Counted from the first letter of the stretch, positions 43,976 through 52,850 are shown. The stretch: DNA of 64,000 bases from VFKU01 sp038916785 (GCA_038916785.1 JBCLBO010000002.1:1-64000), one strand, 5' to 3'. The notes: generated by a model not told the origin, from the letters alone. A program made the numbers and translations.

Positions 43976-44518
43976 TCAGGTCCTTTCATTCGTGGGCGGC
44001 CAGTCGAGCGTGCCGCGCAGGCGTGTGCGCACGGCGGTCAGCGCCTGCGCGATGGTGTAGTTCACGGTGGACAGCGGCATGTTCATCACGCGGCTGATGT
44101 CGCGGTAGGTCAGCCCGTGCTCGAACTTGAGGCGGAAGGCCTCTTGTTGGTTGGCGGGCAGCGCGGCGACGGCCTCGAGCACGAGTGCGTGCTCCTCGCG
44201 CGCGATGGCGCGGCGGCCCGGCCCCGGCGCAGCGTCGGGCCGCGCCTCAGCCTCGGTTTGCCGTAGTGCTTGCATTCGGCCCTCCTTCTTCCGCACGTCG
44301 AGCGCGCGGTTCCGGCATACGGTGTACAACCAGGGGGCCAGCCGGCCGTTCAGCTTCGCCGGGTCTTCGCGGCAAAGCTTGACGAAGGTGTCTTGCACGA
44401 CGTCTCGCGCGGACTCGAGTTCGCCCGTGAAGCGCGCGGCATACCGGATCAGCGGGCGCTCGTAGGTTTCGAGCGCCTGCCGCACCCATTCCGCGCGCGC
44501 CGGGTTTCCGTCTGCCAT
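43976..44518 (-). CDS. ECF-family RNA polymerase sigma factor
   Basis: Region 2 (YAARFTGELESARDVVQDTF, LYTVCRNRALDVRKK) and region 4 (ALPANQQEAFRLKFEHGLTY, ISRVMNMPLSTVNY) are intact in the 180-residue protein. ATG 44518 is used; GTG 44533 is possible. It is co-transcribed with the anti-sigma/VWA gene, which likely controls it by membrane tethering. Confidence 0.92.
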   Translation of the reverse strand: MADGNPARAEWVRQALETYERPLIRYAARFTGELESARDVVQDTFVKLCREDPAKLNGRLAPWLYTVCRNRALDVRKKEGRMQALRQTEAEARPDAAPGPGRRAIAREEHALVLEAVAALPANQQEAFRLKFEHGLTYRDISRVMNMPLSTVNYTIAQALTAVRTRLRGTLDWPPTNERT

Positions 44519-44607
44519 CGTGTCGTCCGTCACCGGCCCCTTGTCTTCTACTACGAATTGGACACCGTTTTGTCCAAGCGGTGCGAGGCCGGGGCAGGTG
44601 TGCGCCG

Positions 44608-45972
44608 TCAGCGGTTTGCCGGGGCCGGGTCGAGGTGTGGTCTGAGCAGGGGCAGGAGCAGATCGGCGAAGAGGCGGTTGCCCTCTGGCGTGAGATGGCC
44701 GTCGTAATCGTAGAAGGCCTTCATAGCTTTGGAACCCGTACGGAACGCCGCCGTCACTTGCAGCATGGGGACACCCGCGCGATCACTCGCACGCTGGTGG
44801 GCCTCGTCGGGCACCGTTGTGGCGAAATTGGCGTCCCGTATCCGGAGCTGTTGCTCGGTATTTATCGATTCAAAGAGTTTCTGCCAGCCGGAGATCCCGA
44901 CATAGGAGCATTCGGGTATGGACACGGTCACCACGCGTGCCCCGTGGGCCTCGGCCACTTTCCGGATGTGTTCCAACTGCCGCGCGCACAATTCGATGCG
45001 GCGCCGCATGAGAACTGAGTCCACGTTCAGCTCCGGCGTGGTCTCCGGCGTGGGCGGGTCTTCGGCGACTACGGCTGCCCTGTCCGCCGGGGGCGGGGGC
45101 GTCGCCGTAGCGTGAGGCGCTTTCGGCGGACTCACCGGTCTCGGAAAAAGCCAAGTGAGTGAGGCGGGGTTTAGCTCACCCTCGACGAAGGCGCGATGGA
45201 TCGGCTCGGCCATTGCATGGAAGTTTTTCAGCCGGGTTTCATCCATGCTTGCAAGGTATTTCTGGGTTTTCTTCTTCCATTCGTCCTTAATCAAGGTCCG
45301 TTGGCCGACGAATTCCAGTCCGGGCCGGCGAGACAGCGAACGCAGTCCATCGGTTGAGAGTCGCGTGAGATTTGGAACCAAACGGTGCGCGAGGGATTTC
45401 GTGAATGCCGGTTTTTCGATCGGTACAGCGCGCGCGGGGGCGGGGTCGAGCCCAACTTCCTTAGGACGCCAATTTTTAACCTGCTCCAGATCGTTGCCTT
45501 GGAGCAGCCCCACCAAGACGAGGTCGGGCTTCAAGATGGGGATGACCTTCGCCGCCGTGTCCGCGTATTCGCCGGGTCCGTGCCCCGGAGAACCCAAGTT
45601 CAAGAGTTCGAGGTCGTGCCCTTCGGCGCGGAGCGCTTCTTCCAGCCGCTTGACCCAGGTGTCGGCCAGATCCACCCCCCAACCGTAGGTGTAGGAGTCG
45701 CCGAGCGCTAGAACGCGCAGTTTCCGGGTCTTCACACGTGTGGTGTCATCGCCCCGAAATCCGAGATTGTTCGCGTACACCGTACACTTAAACTCGATCG
45801 TGTCGTAGTAGGCCGCGGAGTGCGGCGTGAACAAGAGGCCGGCCGGGAGCTCGTCCGCGGGACGAAAATGTCCGAGGGCGCGATCGGCCACAAGCACAAG
45901 GGTGAATATGCCTGCGAGGGAACCGATCGCAAGCAGCACGTTGCCGATGAAGGTCTTCATCCGTGAAGTCAT
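44608..45972 (-). CDS. Membrane-anchored SGNH/GDSL hydrolase
   Basis: An N-terminal membrane helix (NVLLAIGSLAGIFTLVLVA) precedes an SGNH domain with block I GDSYTYGWGV (Ser nucleophile), block III VGLLQGND and block V DGHLTPEGN (Asp-His). A Pro/Ala/Thr-rich stretch of about 40 residues interrupts the domain. Such proteins are often O-acetyl esterases or acyltransferases acting on envelope polysaccharides. ATG 45972 is used; the frame extends to 46185 without a better start. 454 residues. Confidence 0.82.
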   Translation of the reverse strand: MTSRMKTFIGNVLLAIGSLAGIFTLVLVADRALGHFRPADELPAGLLFTPHSAAYYDTIEFKCTVYANNLGFRGDDTTRVKTRKLRVLALGDSYTYGWGVDLADTWVKRLEEALRAEGHDLELLNLGSPGHGPGEYADTAAKVIPILKPDLVLVGLLQGNDLEQVKNWRPKEVGLDPAPARAVPIEKPAFTKSLAHRLVPNLTRLSTDGLRSLSRRPGLEFVGQRTLIKDEWKKKTQKYLASMDETRLKNFHAMAEPIHRAFVEGELNPASLTWLFPRPVSPPKAPHATATPPPPADRAAVVAEDPPTPETTPELNVDSVLMRRRIELCARQLEHIRKVAEAHGARVVTVSIPECSYVGISGWQKLFESINTEQQLRIRDANFATTVPDEAHQRASDRAGVPMLQVTAAFRTGSKAMKAFYDYDGHLTPEGNRLFADLLLPLLRPHLDPAPANR

Positions 45973-46138
45973 CTGTCGTGGTCCGGTCTGTCCGTCTCGC
46001 CGAAGGTACTCACGGCGATCCCATAGGATGATAGGTGCGTGCGGCGACGCGGTCAACACGGCGCCGATCGCCGCGCGGCAACTTGCTTTCGGCGCGCGCG
46101 GACGGGAGAATACGCGCTTCTTGTCGAGGAGTGTCGTC

Positions 46139-46756
46139 GTGCCCGCCCAATCCGATTCACTGTCGTTCAAATGCCACCACTGCAATCATTGCTGCATCGA
46201 TGTGATTTGCCTGCCGAGTCCGTGGGACGTGCGGCGGATCATGCGGATGACGGGGCAGGACCCCTTCGATTTTTTGGAGTTCCTGACGCCGGAGGAGATC
46301 GAGGACGTCGATGATGACGACCCGACCTGGCTCGTGCTCAACGGCGTGAAGTACGTGATGGCGCTCAAGCGCGACGAGGTGCTCGGCTGCCATTTCCTGA
46401 ACCGCGAGACGCGCCTGTGCTCGATCTACGAGGCGCGGCCCCTGCTCTGCCGCTTGTATCCCTTCAAGGTGGTGGAAGATGAGGACGGCACGTATCGGGG
46501 ATTCACACTGCACGAGGGCGTGGGCTGTCCGAAGCACGTCGATGGGGTCGTCCCGATGAAGCCCTTGCACGATCTGTATGTGCAGGACAGTATCAACGGC
46601 GAGGACTACGTCGAACTGGTCGATTTTTTCAACGCGCAGGACTATCCCGGCAAGGAAGTCGAGGATTTCGTCGTGATGTTTACCGGCGGATTCAGCAAGC
46701 TGCGCGAGAACCTCGACGAACAGGAACGCGAGAAGGCCGCCGGCGCGGTGAAGTGA
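46139..46756 (+). CDS. YkgJ-family cysteine cluster protein
   Basis: The 205-residue protein starts with KCHHCNHCC and carries further Cys in LCSIYEARPLLCRLYPF and GVGC, the YkgJ/CxxCxxCC pattern thought to bind zinc or an Fe-S cluster. Function is unknown. GTG 46139 is chosen because GAGGA lies 8 bases upstream; the longer frame to 45827 overlaps the divergent SGNH gene. Confidence 0.82.
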   Translation: MPAQSDSLSFKCHHCNHCCIDVICLPSPWDVRRIMRMTGQDPFDFLEFLTPEEIEDVDDDDPTWLVLNGVKYVMALKRDEVLGCHFLNRETRLCSIYEARPLLCRLYPFKVVEDEDGTYRGFTLHEGVGCPKHVDGVVPMKPLHDLYVQDSINGEDYVELVDFFNAQDYPGKEVEDFVVMFTGGFSKLRENLDEQEREKAAGAVK

Positions 46757-46764
46757 AACGAATT

Positions 46765-47098
46765 GAGCCACGGATTAGACGGATTGAACGGATCAGTCTA
46801 ATCCCGGGTTCGGGTTGCCGTGTCATTCCCTTGTAAAAAACGGCTCCAATTTTCGGCTACTTTATTTTAAGGGCGTCTAACAAACCCCAGCGTTCGTAGC
46901 ATGGGCGGCTCGCCCATGCGGGTGCATGCCAGCCGTGTCGGGTATTTTGTCAGATGCTCTAAGGAATGATTGATAAATCCGAACAGCAATCGTGTCCCTG
47001 GGCTTGCGAATGTCGGGGTTTATCAGTGTCCATTGGTGGTCAAAAGCCCTGCATATTCGGGTGAAGTTAATCCGTTCAATCCGTCTAATCCGTGGCTA
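46765..47098. repeat. Inverted (ACGGATTNN)3 arrays enclosing a GTAGCATGGGCGG copy
   Basis: 46766-46793 and 47070-47097 are identical over 28 bases in inverted orientation, three 9-base units each. The left arm begins 8 bases after the YkgJ stop. The right arm encodes the last residues and TAG stop of menE. Inside, 46897-46960 matches 26769-26831, and 47013-47037 is a 10-base-period array. No gene lies within. Confidence 0.88.
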
Positions 47099-48518
47099 AT
47101 TCCTTTGCTCTTTTCTCGAAATCTCGCCGGGCCGGCTTGAGTCCCGGCTGGGCGAGATCGGCGGGCCAGGGGCGAATCGCGCGCGGGATTTTATGGCCGG
47201 GGAGCGTTACGCGCATATCTTTTTCTACCGCCGCCGCATCCAGCGCGCGGCCTTCTTCCATACGAACGAAGGCCACGGGCCGGCGGCCCCATTCCGCGTC
47301 GTCGACCGGCACGACGATCGCCTCTTCGACGCCTTCGATGTTGCGCAGCGCCTGCTCGATCTCTTCGGGCTGAATATTCTCGCCGCCGCTGATAAACATG
47401 TTGTCGCGCCGGCCGGTCACGTGGAGGTAGCCCGCGTCGTCGAAGCGGCCGAGGTCGCCCGTGCGGAACCAGCCCTCGTCCGTGAGCGGGCGATGCAGCG
47501 AGCCGTCCGGCTGGAGGTAGCCGAGAAAAAGTTGATCCCCGCGCACGAGAATCTCGCCCTCGGAGGAGATCGAGACCGTGCCGTCCACCAGCGGTTTTCC
47601 GGACGACAACAGCCGCTCCATCGCGTCGCCCGGCCGCGTGCAGCAGATCATCGCGGCGGTCTCCGTCATGCCGTAGCTCATCACGAGTTTGATCCCGCGT
47701 GCCACAGCCTCGCGCACGAGCGGCTCCGGCGTGGGCCCGCCGCCCATCACGACGGCCTTGCACCGCGCGAGCGCGGCGGCGGATGCGTCGTCGCGCAGGA
47801 GCCGGTAGAGTTGCGTGGCGACGAGCGAGACGTGGGTGGGGGCGTGGCGAATGAGCACGTCCCCCAATTCTTCGCCTTCCTCCGGCAAGACGATCGCCGC
47901 GCTGGCCAGCAGGCACCGGAACACGATGCTCAAGCCGCTGACGTGGTAGAGGGGAAGTGAGAGTAGCCAGCGGCTGCGCGCATCGAGTTCGAGAAGCCGA
48001 TTTGCGGCTCTCGCACCCGAGAGCATGTTTCCCGCCGACAACACGGCGGCCTTCGGATCGCCGCTGCTTCCCGAGCTAAACACCACGAGCGCAGGGATGT
48101 CGCGATGAAGCGTCAGGCTGGAAAGGGCCCGCTCATCTGAGCTCTCGTCGCGGTCCACGACCGGGAGCCGCGGGGGCGTGACTCGCGCGAGAGAGCCCTT
48201 GCCTCCGGTTTTCCGCTTGGCAGCCGTGCGGCGGGCCGCGTGCAGAAGCTGAAGCGCGTGAACAAAACGCGGCGTGGGCCACTCGGAGTTGACCATCCCC
48301 GCCGCGCCCCAGGAGGCCAGCGCCGAAAGCATGTGGAGAAGGGCGCACTCGTCGTCTTCGACAAAGACGACTTCGTATCGGCCCGGGCCGCAATTGGGGT
48401 CGAGGACGTCTTCGGTAAACCCGTCCACCCGGTCCCACATGTCGGCGTAATTTACGCGCTCGCTGGTATGGACGAGCGCGGGCCGGAGCGGTTCGTTTTC
48501 AATCTTGATTAGAGTCAA
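47085..48518 (-). CDS. menE: o-Succinylbenzoate-CoA ligase
   Basis: Activates o-succinylbenzoate for menaquinone synthesis. The 477-residue AMP-dependent ligase has FSSGSSGDPKAAVLS (P-loop), SYGMTETAAM, GWFRTGDLGRF and a C-terminal Lys region. Assignment as MenE rests on adjacency to menA and menB plus its length. TTG 48518, with GGAG upstream, is the best start. Its last codons (LATD, TAG) are supplied by a dispersed repeat arm. Confidence 0.86.
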   Translation of the reverse strand: MTLIKIENEPLRPALVHTSERVNYADMWDRVDGFTEDVLDPNCGPGRYEVVFVEDDECALLHMLSALASWGAAGMVNSEWPTPRFVHALQLLHAARRTAAKRKTGGKGSLARVTPPRLPVVDRDESSDERALSSLTLHRDIPALVVFSSGSSGDPKAAVLSAGNMLSGARAANRLLELDARSRWLLSLPLYHVSGLSIVFRCLLASAAIVLPEEGEELGDVLIRHAPTHVSLVATQLYRLLRDDASAAALARCKAVVMGGGPTPEPLVREAVARGIKLVMSYGMTETAAMICCTRPGDAMERLLSSGKPLVDGTVSISSEGEILVRGDQLFLGYLQPDGSLHRPLTDEGWFRTGDLGRFDDAGYLHVTGRRDNMFISGGENIQPEEIEQALRNIEGVEEAIVVPVDDAEWGRRPVAFVRMEEGRALDAAAVEKDMRVTLPGHKIPRAIRPWPADLAQPGLKPARRDFEKRAKELATD

Positions 48519-48611
48519 TGAGCGTAGCTCCAGTTTGCACCGCGCTCCACTTCCGGTGTGATGAGATTGCCGCGTCGGGCGCTGAAGGGTGCGCCCTCTT
48601 CGCAAAGACGT

Positions 48612-49499
48612 TCAAAACATCCAACCGATCGAGAATAGCACGGTGTAGAGCACGAGCGCAGCGCCGGTGCGCGCGAGGACGGCGTTGAGTTCGCGCGGGT
48701 CGGTGTAGCGGAAGATGGCGAGGATGTTGGGAATCGCGAAGAGGAACGATGCGGCGGCGAGCAGGACCCACTGGTGATCCTTCGTTTGCGAGGCGAGGTA
48801 GGCCGGCACACCGATGGCCGCGGCGACCAGGCACAGGACGTACTCCGCGCGCGCGAAGTTCTTGCCGTAGCGCGCGGCTAGGGTGTGTTTTCCGGCGGCG
48901 CGATCGCCGTCGATGTCGCGCAGGTTGTTGACGGTGAGGATCGCGACCGAAAACAATCCCGGCGCGAAGGAGGCCGCGATCACCTGCGGCGGCACCTCGA
49001 AGGCCATAAGGTAGTAGCTGCCGCAGACGGCGACCGGGCCGAAGAACGCCAGCACAAAGGCCTCGCCCCAGCCGTGGTAGCCGAGCGGATAGGGCCCGCC
49101 GGTGTAGGCGAGCCCACTGGCGATCGAGGCGACGCCGATCAGCAGGTACAGCAGCCCGCCGCGCGACATGATGTAGAGCCCGGGAATGAAGACCGCGGCA
49201 AACGTGAGAATGATCGCGCCCTTCATCACCTGCGGCTTGATGAGGCTCGAGGCCACCGCGCGCGGCGGGCCCATGCGATTGGCGTCGGTGCCGCGCACGC
49301 CGTCGGAGTAGTCGTTGGCGAAGTTCGTCCCGATTTGGATAAGCAGCGCGCCGAGCAGACACGCGACGAATGAAGGCGCGTGAAAGAAGCCGGCTTCCGC
49401 TGCCATCGCCGCCGCGAGGATCACCGGGCATGCGCCTGCGGGGAGGGTTTTGGGCCGAAGGGCGAGCAGCCAGCGATTTTGGGAGGAGGGATTAGCCAC
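48612..49499 (-). CDS. menA: 1,4-Dihydroxy-2-naphthoate polyprenyltransferase
   Basis: UbiA-type membrane enzyme that attaches the polyprenyl tail to dihydroxynaphthoate. In 295 residues: LRPKTLPAGACPV, first Asp-rich motif NFANDYSDGVRGTD, second motif NNLRDIDGDRAAGKHTLAAR, and about eight membrane helices. The GTG start and the first codons (MANP) lie in an (ACGGATTNN)3 repeat arm. It is followed by menE after 93 bases. Confidence 0.95.
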   Translation of the reverse strand: MANPSSQNRWLLALRPKTLPAGACPVILAAAMAAEAGFFHAPSFVACLLGALLIQIGTNFANDYSDGVRGTDANRMGPPRAVASSLIKPQVMKGAIILTFAAVFIPGLYIMSRGGLLYLLIGVASIASGLAYTGGPYPLGYHGWGEAFVLAFFGPVAVCGSYYLMAFEVPPQVIAASFAPGLFSVAILTVNNLRDIDGDRAAGKHTLAARYGKNFARAEYVLCLVAAAIGVPAYLASQTKDHQWVLLAAASFLFAIPNILAIFRYTDPRELNAVLARTGAALVLYTVLFSIGWMF

Positions 49500-49524
49500 G
49501 GATTAGACGGATAAGTCGGATCAA
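49494..49524. repeat. (ACGGATTNN)3 arm across the menA start codon
   Basis: AGCCACGGATTAGACGGATA followed by AGTCGGATC: three 9-base units of the same family as the GxxExxY cassette ends, 52 bases from that cassette's left arm and in the same orientation. It supplies the GTG start of menA on the other strand. Confidence 0.8.
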
Positions 49525-49575
49525 TTACTGGTTGAGATCGAGCCTCTCGGAGTGTGGCGAAGGGCGAAAGATTTT

Positions 49576-50035
49576 AGCGACGGATATATCGGATAGGGCG
49601 GATCAGTCATGGGTTAAGGTAGAGCCTCTCGAAGTGGGGTGAAGGGCCGAAATTCATGAGTAGGGCAACGTGAATTCCTGTGGCTTTCAAGTAATTCCGG
49701 GTCTGCGAAAAATGTACCTTATCGAATTCCTTCACCGATTTTAGTTCAAGGATGACTTTGTCCTCGACCAAGATATCTGCTCGAAATTCGCCCACGATTT
49801 GGCCCTTAAACAATACCTTGATCGGTGCTTGTTGACTGACGTTCAGACCGGATTGCCTAAGTTCCAGCGCGAGTGCATTTTCGTACACCGATTCCAAGAA
49901 TCCATAGCCCAAGGCATTGTAAACGTCATAAAAGCACTTGATGATCCTGCCGGTCAGCTCTTCATGTTCTAACGCCGTGGACGTCTCATTCGCCATGGGA
50001 CTGATCCGTTCTATCCGTCTAATCCGTCGCCGATC
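49576..50035. mobile_element. Inverted-repeat cassette carrying a GxxExxY gene
   Basis: Left arm 49576-49607 and right arm 50000-50035 are inverted, each with three 9-base ACGGATTNN-like units ending GGATCAGT. The 390-base gene fills the space: its stop TGA ends inside the left arm and its ATG is 4 bases inside the right arm. The right arm abuts the menB stop (50036). The cassette splits menB from menA. A mobile nature is inferred from structure; no transposase is present. Confidence 0.65.
49607..49996 (-). CDS. GxxExxY-family protein (PD-(D/E)XK-like fold)
   Basis: The 129-residue protein has the name-giving GFLESVY motif (G33-x2-E36-x2-Y39 region) and EFRADILVEDKVILELKSV, a D-x-n-E-x-K arrangement like PD-(D/E)XK nucleases, then QTRNYLKATG. 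Family function is unproven; members are widespread, often in repeat-flanked settings. Codon use is AT-richer than the men genes around it. It lies entirely between two inverted repeat arms. Confidence 0.9.
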   Translation of the reverse strand: MANETSTALEHEELTGRIIKCFYDVYNALGYGFLESVYENALALELRQSGLNVSQQAPIKVLFKGQIVGEFRADILVEDKVILELKSVKEFDKVHFSQTRNYLKATGIHVALLMNFGPSPHFERLYLNP

Positions 50036-50860
50036 TTACGGTAGTTTAGGGAACTTCCCGAAGTTCGGCTTGCGCTTCTCGTTGTACGCGTTCCGGCCCT
50101 CTTGTCCCTCCTGGCTCATGTAGAACAGCCGCGTCGCGTGCCCCGCGAGCTGCTGCAAACCCGCGGCGCCGTCCTCGTCGGCGTTCATCGCGGCCTTGAT
50201 GCACGCCAGCGCGATCGGCGAGTGGCCCAGCATCTCGCGACACCAGTGTACGGTCTCTTCTTCGAGCCGCGCGAGCGGCACGACGGTGTTGATGAGGCCC
50301 ATGTCGAGCGCCTGCTGCGCGTCGTATTGACGGCAGAGGAACCAAATTTCGCGCGCCTTCTTCTGGCCGACGATCCGCGCCAGGTGCGCCGAGCCATAGC
50401 CCGCGTCGAAGCTGCCCACGCGCGGGCCCGTCTGTCCGAAGCGCGCGTTGTCCGCCGCGATCGTGAGGTCGCACACCAGGTGCAACACATGCCCGCCGCC
50501 GATCGCGTAGCCGGCGACCATCGCGACGACCGGTTTCGGACACGCCCGAATCTCGCGCTGGAAATCGAGCACGTTCAGCCGCGGCGGCGCGTCCCCGTGC
50601 AGGTAGCCCGCGTCGCCGCGGACGCCCTGGTCCCCGCCCGAGCAGAAGGCCTCCGGTCCTTCGCCGCACAGGATGACCACGCCGATGGTGGTGTCCATCC
50701 GCGCCTCGTCGAGCGCGCCGCGCATCTCGTCCACCGTCAGCGGCGTGAACGCGTTGCGCCGATGCGGACGGTTAATCGTGATCTTCGCGATGCCTTCCGC
50801 CTTGTGGTAGTGGATATCCTTGTACTTCTGGCCGCAATCGGCCCATTGGATCGAGGACAT
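50036..50860 (-). CDS. menB: 1,4-Dihydroxy-2-naphthoyl-CoA synthase
   Basis: Crotonase-family ring closure of o-succinylbenzoyl-CoA. The 274-residue protein has INRPHRRNAFTPLTV, FCSGGDQGVRGDAGY (a MenB hallmark), AVAGYAIGGGHVLH-type oxyanion region and GSFDAGYGSAHLARIVGQKK. It is first in the menB-menA-menE order. Its stop codon directly adjoins the GxxExxY cassette. Confidence 0.96.
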   Translation of the reverse strand: MSSIQWADCGQKYKDIHYHKAEGIAKITINRPHRRNAFTPLTVDEMRGALDEARMDTTIGVVILCGEGPEAFCSGGDQGVRGDAGYLHGDAPPRLNVLDFQREIRACPKPVVAMVAGYAIGGGHVLHLVCDLTIAADNARFGQTGPRVGSFDAGYGSAHLARIVGQKKAREIWFLCRQYDAQQALDMGLINTVVPLARLEEETVHWCREMLGHSPIALACIKAAMNADEDGAAGLQQLAGHATRLFYMSQEGQEGRNAYNEKRKPNFGKFPKLP

Positions 50861-51212
50861 GGGGAGGTCTCCTTCGGGGAATGCGAGATTAAAACACAGA
50901 TGGACGGGGAAGGGCGAGGCGGCCGGTCGAAGAGATTACTTCGTCGCTACGCTCCTGTTAAGAAAACGAAACCGGCTCACGCGGAGAAGATAAGGCGCGG
51001 AGGGTTTTGGTGGCATGGGCTTCCAGCCCATGCGGGGCGCGCCTCAACCCTTGAAGCACGAGGATCGGTATCCGGCAGGAGGCGGAGATTCCGGCTCATT
51101 CTTCATCGGCTGGAAGCCGATGCCACCAAAGACCGGGTTCACTTTTTCTTGACTCCCGCGGTAGCCGGTGTGGAACTCGCTATGATGTTCGCCGTCTTGA
51201 GCGAGCGCAGGA
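50861..51212. repeat. Non-coding spacer with a TGGTGGCATGGGC inverted element
   Basis: TTTTGGTGGCATGGGCTTCC at 51005-51024 is inverted at about 51104-51131 (GGAAGCCGATGCCACCAAAG), closing a ~127-base element. It is related in layout to the GTAGCATGGGCGG elements at 26769 and 46897. The remaining bases show no gene. Confidence 0.65.
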
Positions 51213-52850
51213 CTATTTTGTCGTTTTCTCAAACCACACCTTGTGATACGCGTAGTACGCCAGGATGTTGGGTTCGTAGCCGCGCACGTCGGGCTGGATG
51301 AGATATGGCCGGACGTAATGGAAGATGGGCAGGATCGGCACCTCGTCCATGAGGATGTGCTCGGCCTGGTCGTAGAGCGCGTAGCGCTTGGCCGTGTCAT
51401 TCTGTTTGATCGCTTCCGCCAGCAGCCGGTCGTACTCCGCGTTGCCCCAGCCGGTGCGGTTGTTGCCGTTGCCCGTGATGAAGCATTCGAGGAAATTCAT
51501 CGGATCGACCACGTCGCCGATCCACCCCGCGCGCGCGAGGTCAAAGTCCATCTGTTCGTTCGAGGTCGAATTTAGATAGACCTTCCACTCCTCGTTGCGC
51601 AGCGTAATGTCGACTCCCAGGTTCGTCTTCCACATCTGCTGCACGGCTTCGGCGATGGTCTGGTGCCGCTCAGCCGTGTTGTAGAGGATGTCGAGCTTCG
51701 GGAAACCCTTGCCATCCGGGAAACCCGCTTCGGCAAGCAACTGCTTTGCCTTCGCCGGGTCGAAGGGCAGCTTTGCGGTCGAGGTATAGCCCGCGGTGCC
51801 CGGCGGCGTCAGGAAATACGCCGGCTTCTCGCCCGCGGTCATAATCTTCGAGCAGATCGTCTCGCGGTCGATCGCCATCGCGAGCGCCTGGCGCACGCGT
51901 TTGTCGTTCAGCGGCGGGCGTTTCGTGTTCACGCGGTAGAAGTACGCGCCAATCCAATCGTCGGTGCGCAGCAGCTCCGGGTGGTTCTTTCGGTAGTCCG
52001 GCACCTTTGCCGGCGACAGGTTTTCGGTTACGTCGAGTTCGCCCGCGCGGAACATCCGCTCCTCGGTCTGCTCTTCGTTCACGGGATGAAAATCCACGCC
52101 GGAATTCTTCACGCCCGCCGCGTCCCAGTAATTCGGGTTCGGCCGCACCTCGATGACGGAGTTCGGCGCCCAGCGCGTGAGGAGGTAGGGCCCATTGCCG
52201 ACGAGGTTGCCCGGCCGCGTCCACTTCGAGCCGCGATCATCCATCGGCCCGGAGGCCTCGATGGATTTCTGGTGCACGGGGAACCACGTGTAGTGGCACT
52301 GGAGCGAATAGAAGTAGGGCGTCGGATTTTCCAGCGTCACCTGGACGGTGTAGTCGTCAGGGAATTCGCAGCCCACCTGCGCAAAGTCGGTGATCGTGCC
52401 GTCGTTATATGCCTTCGCGTTTTTCATTGGGAAGAGCATGTACGCGTATTCGGCCGCCAGCGAGGGCGTCAGGCAGCGCCGCCACGCATACGCGAAGTCC
52501 TTCGAGGTCAGCGGATCGCCGTTGCTCCACTTGCCGCCCTTGCGCAGGTGGAAGGTGTAGACCAGTCCGTCCGCCGAGACCTCCCACGTCTCCGCCACGC
52601 CGGGAGTCGGCTCCAGCGTCTTCGGGTCCATCCGCACCAGCCCCTCGAAGAGCGTCAGCAGGATGTGGTGCTCCGGCACGCCGGTCACCACATGCGGGTC
52701 CAGCCCCTCCGGCTCCGCGCCATTCCCCACGCGCAGGATGTCGCCGCCCGGCACGCTGCGATCCGGGCCGGCGCTTCCACCGCCGCGTTGGCCGCTGCAG
52801 CCACAAAAAACAATCGCGCAGGTTGTAGCAACTAGCGTCAGCGAAGTCAT
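51213..52850 (-). CDS. oppA: Oligopeptide ABC transporter substrate-binding lipoprotein
   Basis: Lipobox FCGC near residue 19, then a full SBP_bac_5 domain: EPEGLDPHVVTGVPEHHIL, GLVYTFHLRKGGKWSNGDP, RQALAMAIDRETICSKI, typical of OppA/MppA. It would capture peptides in the periplasm for an ABC importer. The permease and ATPase genes are not adjacent, so it is an orphan. ATG 52850 gives the signal peptide; the frame runs to 53021 without a better start. 545 residues. Confidence 0.9.
   Translation of the reverse strand: MTSLTLVATTCAIVFCGCSGQRGGGSAGPDRSVPGGDILRVGNGAEPEGLDPHVVTGVPEHHILLTLFEGLVRMDPKTLEPTPGVAETWEVSADGLVYTFHLRKGGKWSNGDPLTSKDFAYAWRRCLTPSLAAEYAYMLFPMKNAKAYNDGTITDFAQVGCEFPDDYTVQVTLENPTPYFYSLQCHYTWFPVHQKSIEASGPMDDRGSKWTRPGNLVGNGPYLLTRWAPNSVIEVRPNPNYWDAAGVKNSGVDFHPVNEEQTEERMFRAGELDVTENLSPAKVPDYRKNHPELLRTDDWIGAYFYRVNTKRPPLNDKRVRQALAMAIDRETICSKIMTAGEKPAYFLTPPGTAGYTSTAKLPFDPAKAKQLLAEAGFPDGKGFPKLDILYNTAERHQTIAEAVQQMWKTNLGVDITLRNEEWKVYLNSTSNEQMDFDLARAGWIGDVVDPMNFLECFITGNGNNRTGWGNAEYDRLLAEAIKQNDTAKRYALYDQAEHILMDEVPILPIFHYVRPYLIQPDVRGYEPNILAYYAYHKVWFEKTTK

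Noticed and set aside
45827..46138. N-terminal extension of the YkgJ gene
   Set aside because: Overlaps the divergent SGNH gene and lacks conservation; GTG 46139 has a proper ribosome site.
41513..47098. CRISPR-like arrays
   Set aside because: Units are only 9 bases, without spacers, and occur as inverted pairs; no cas genes.
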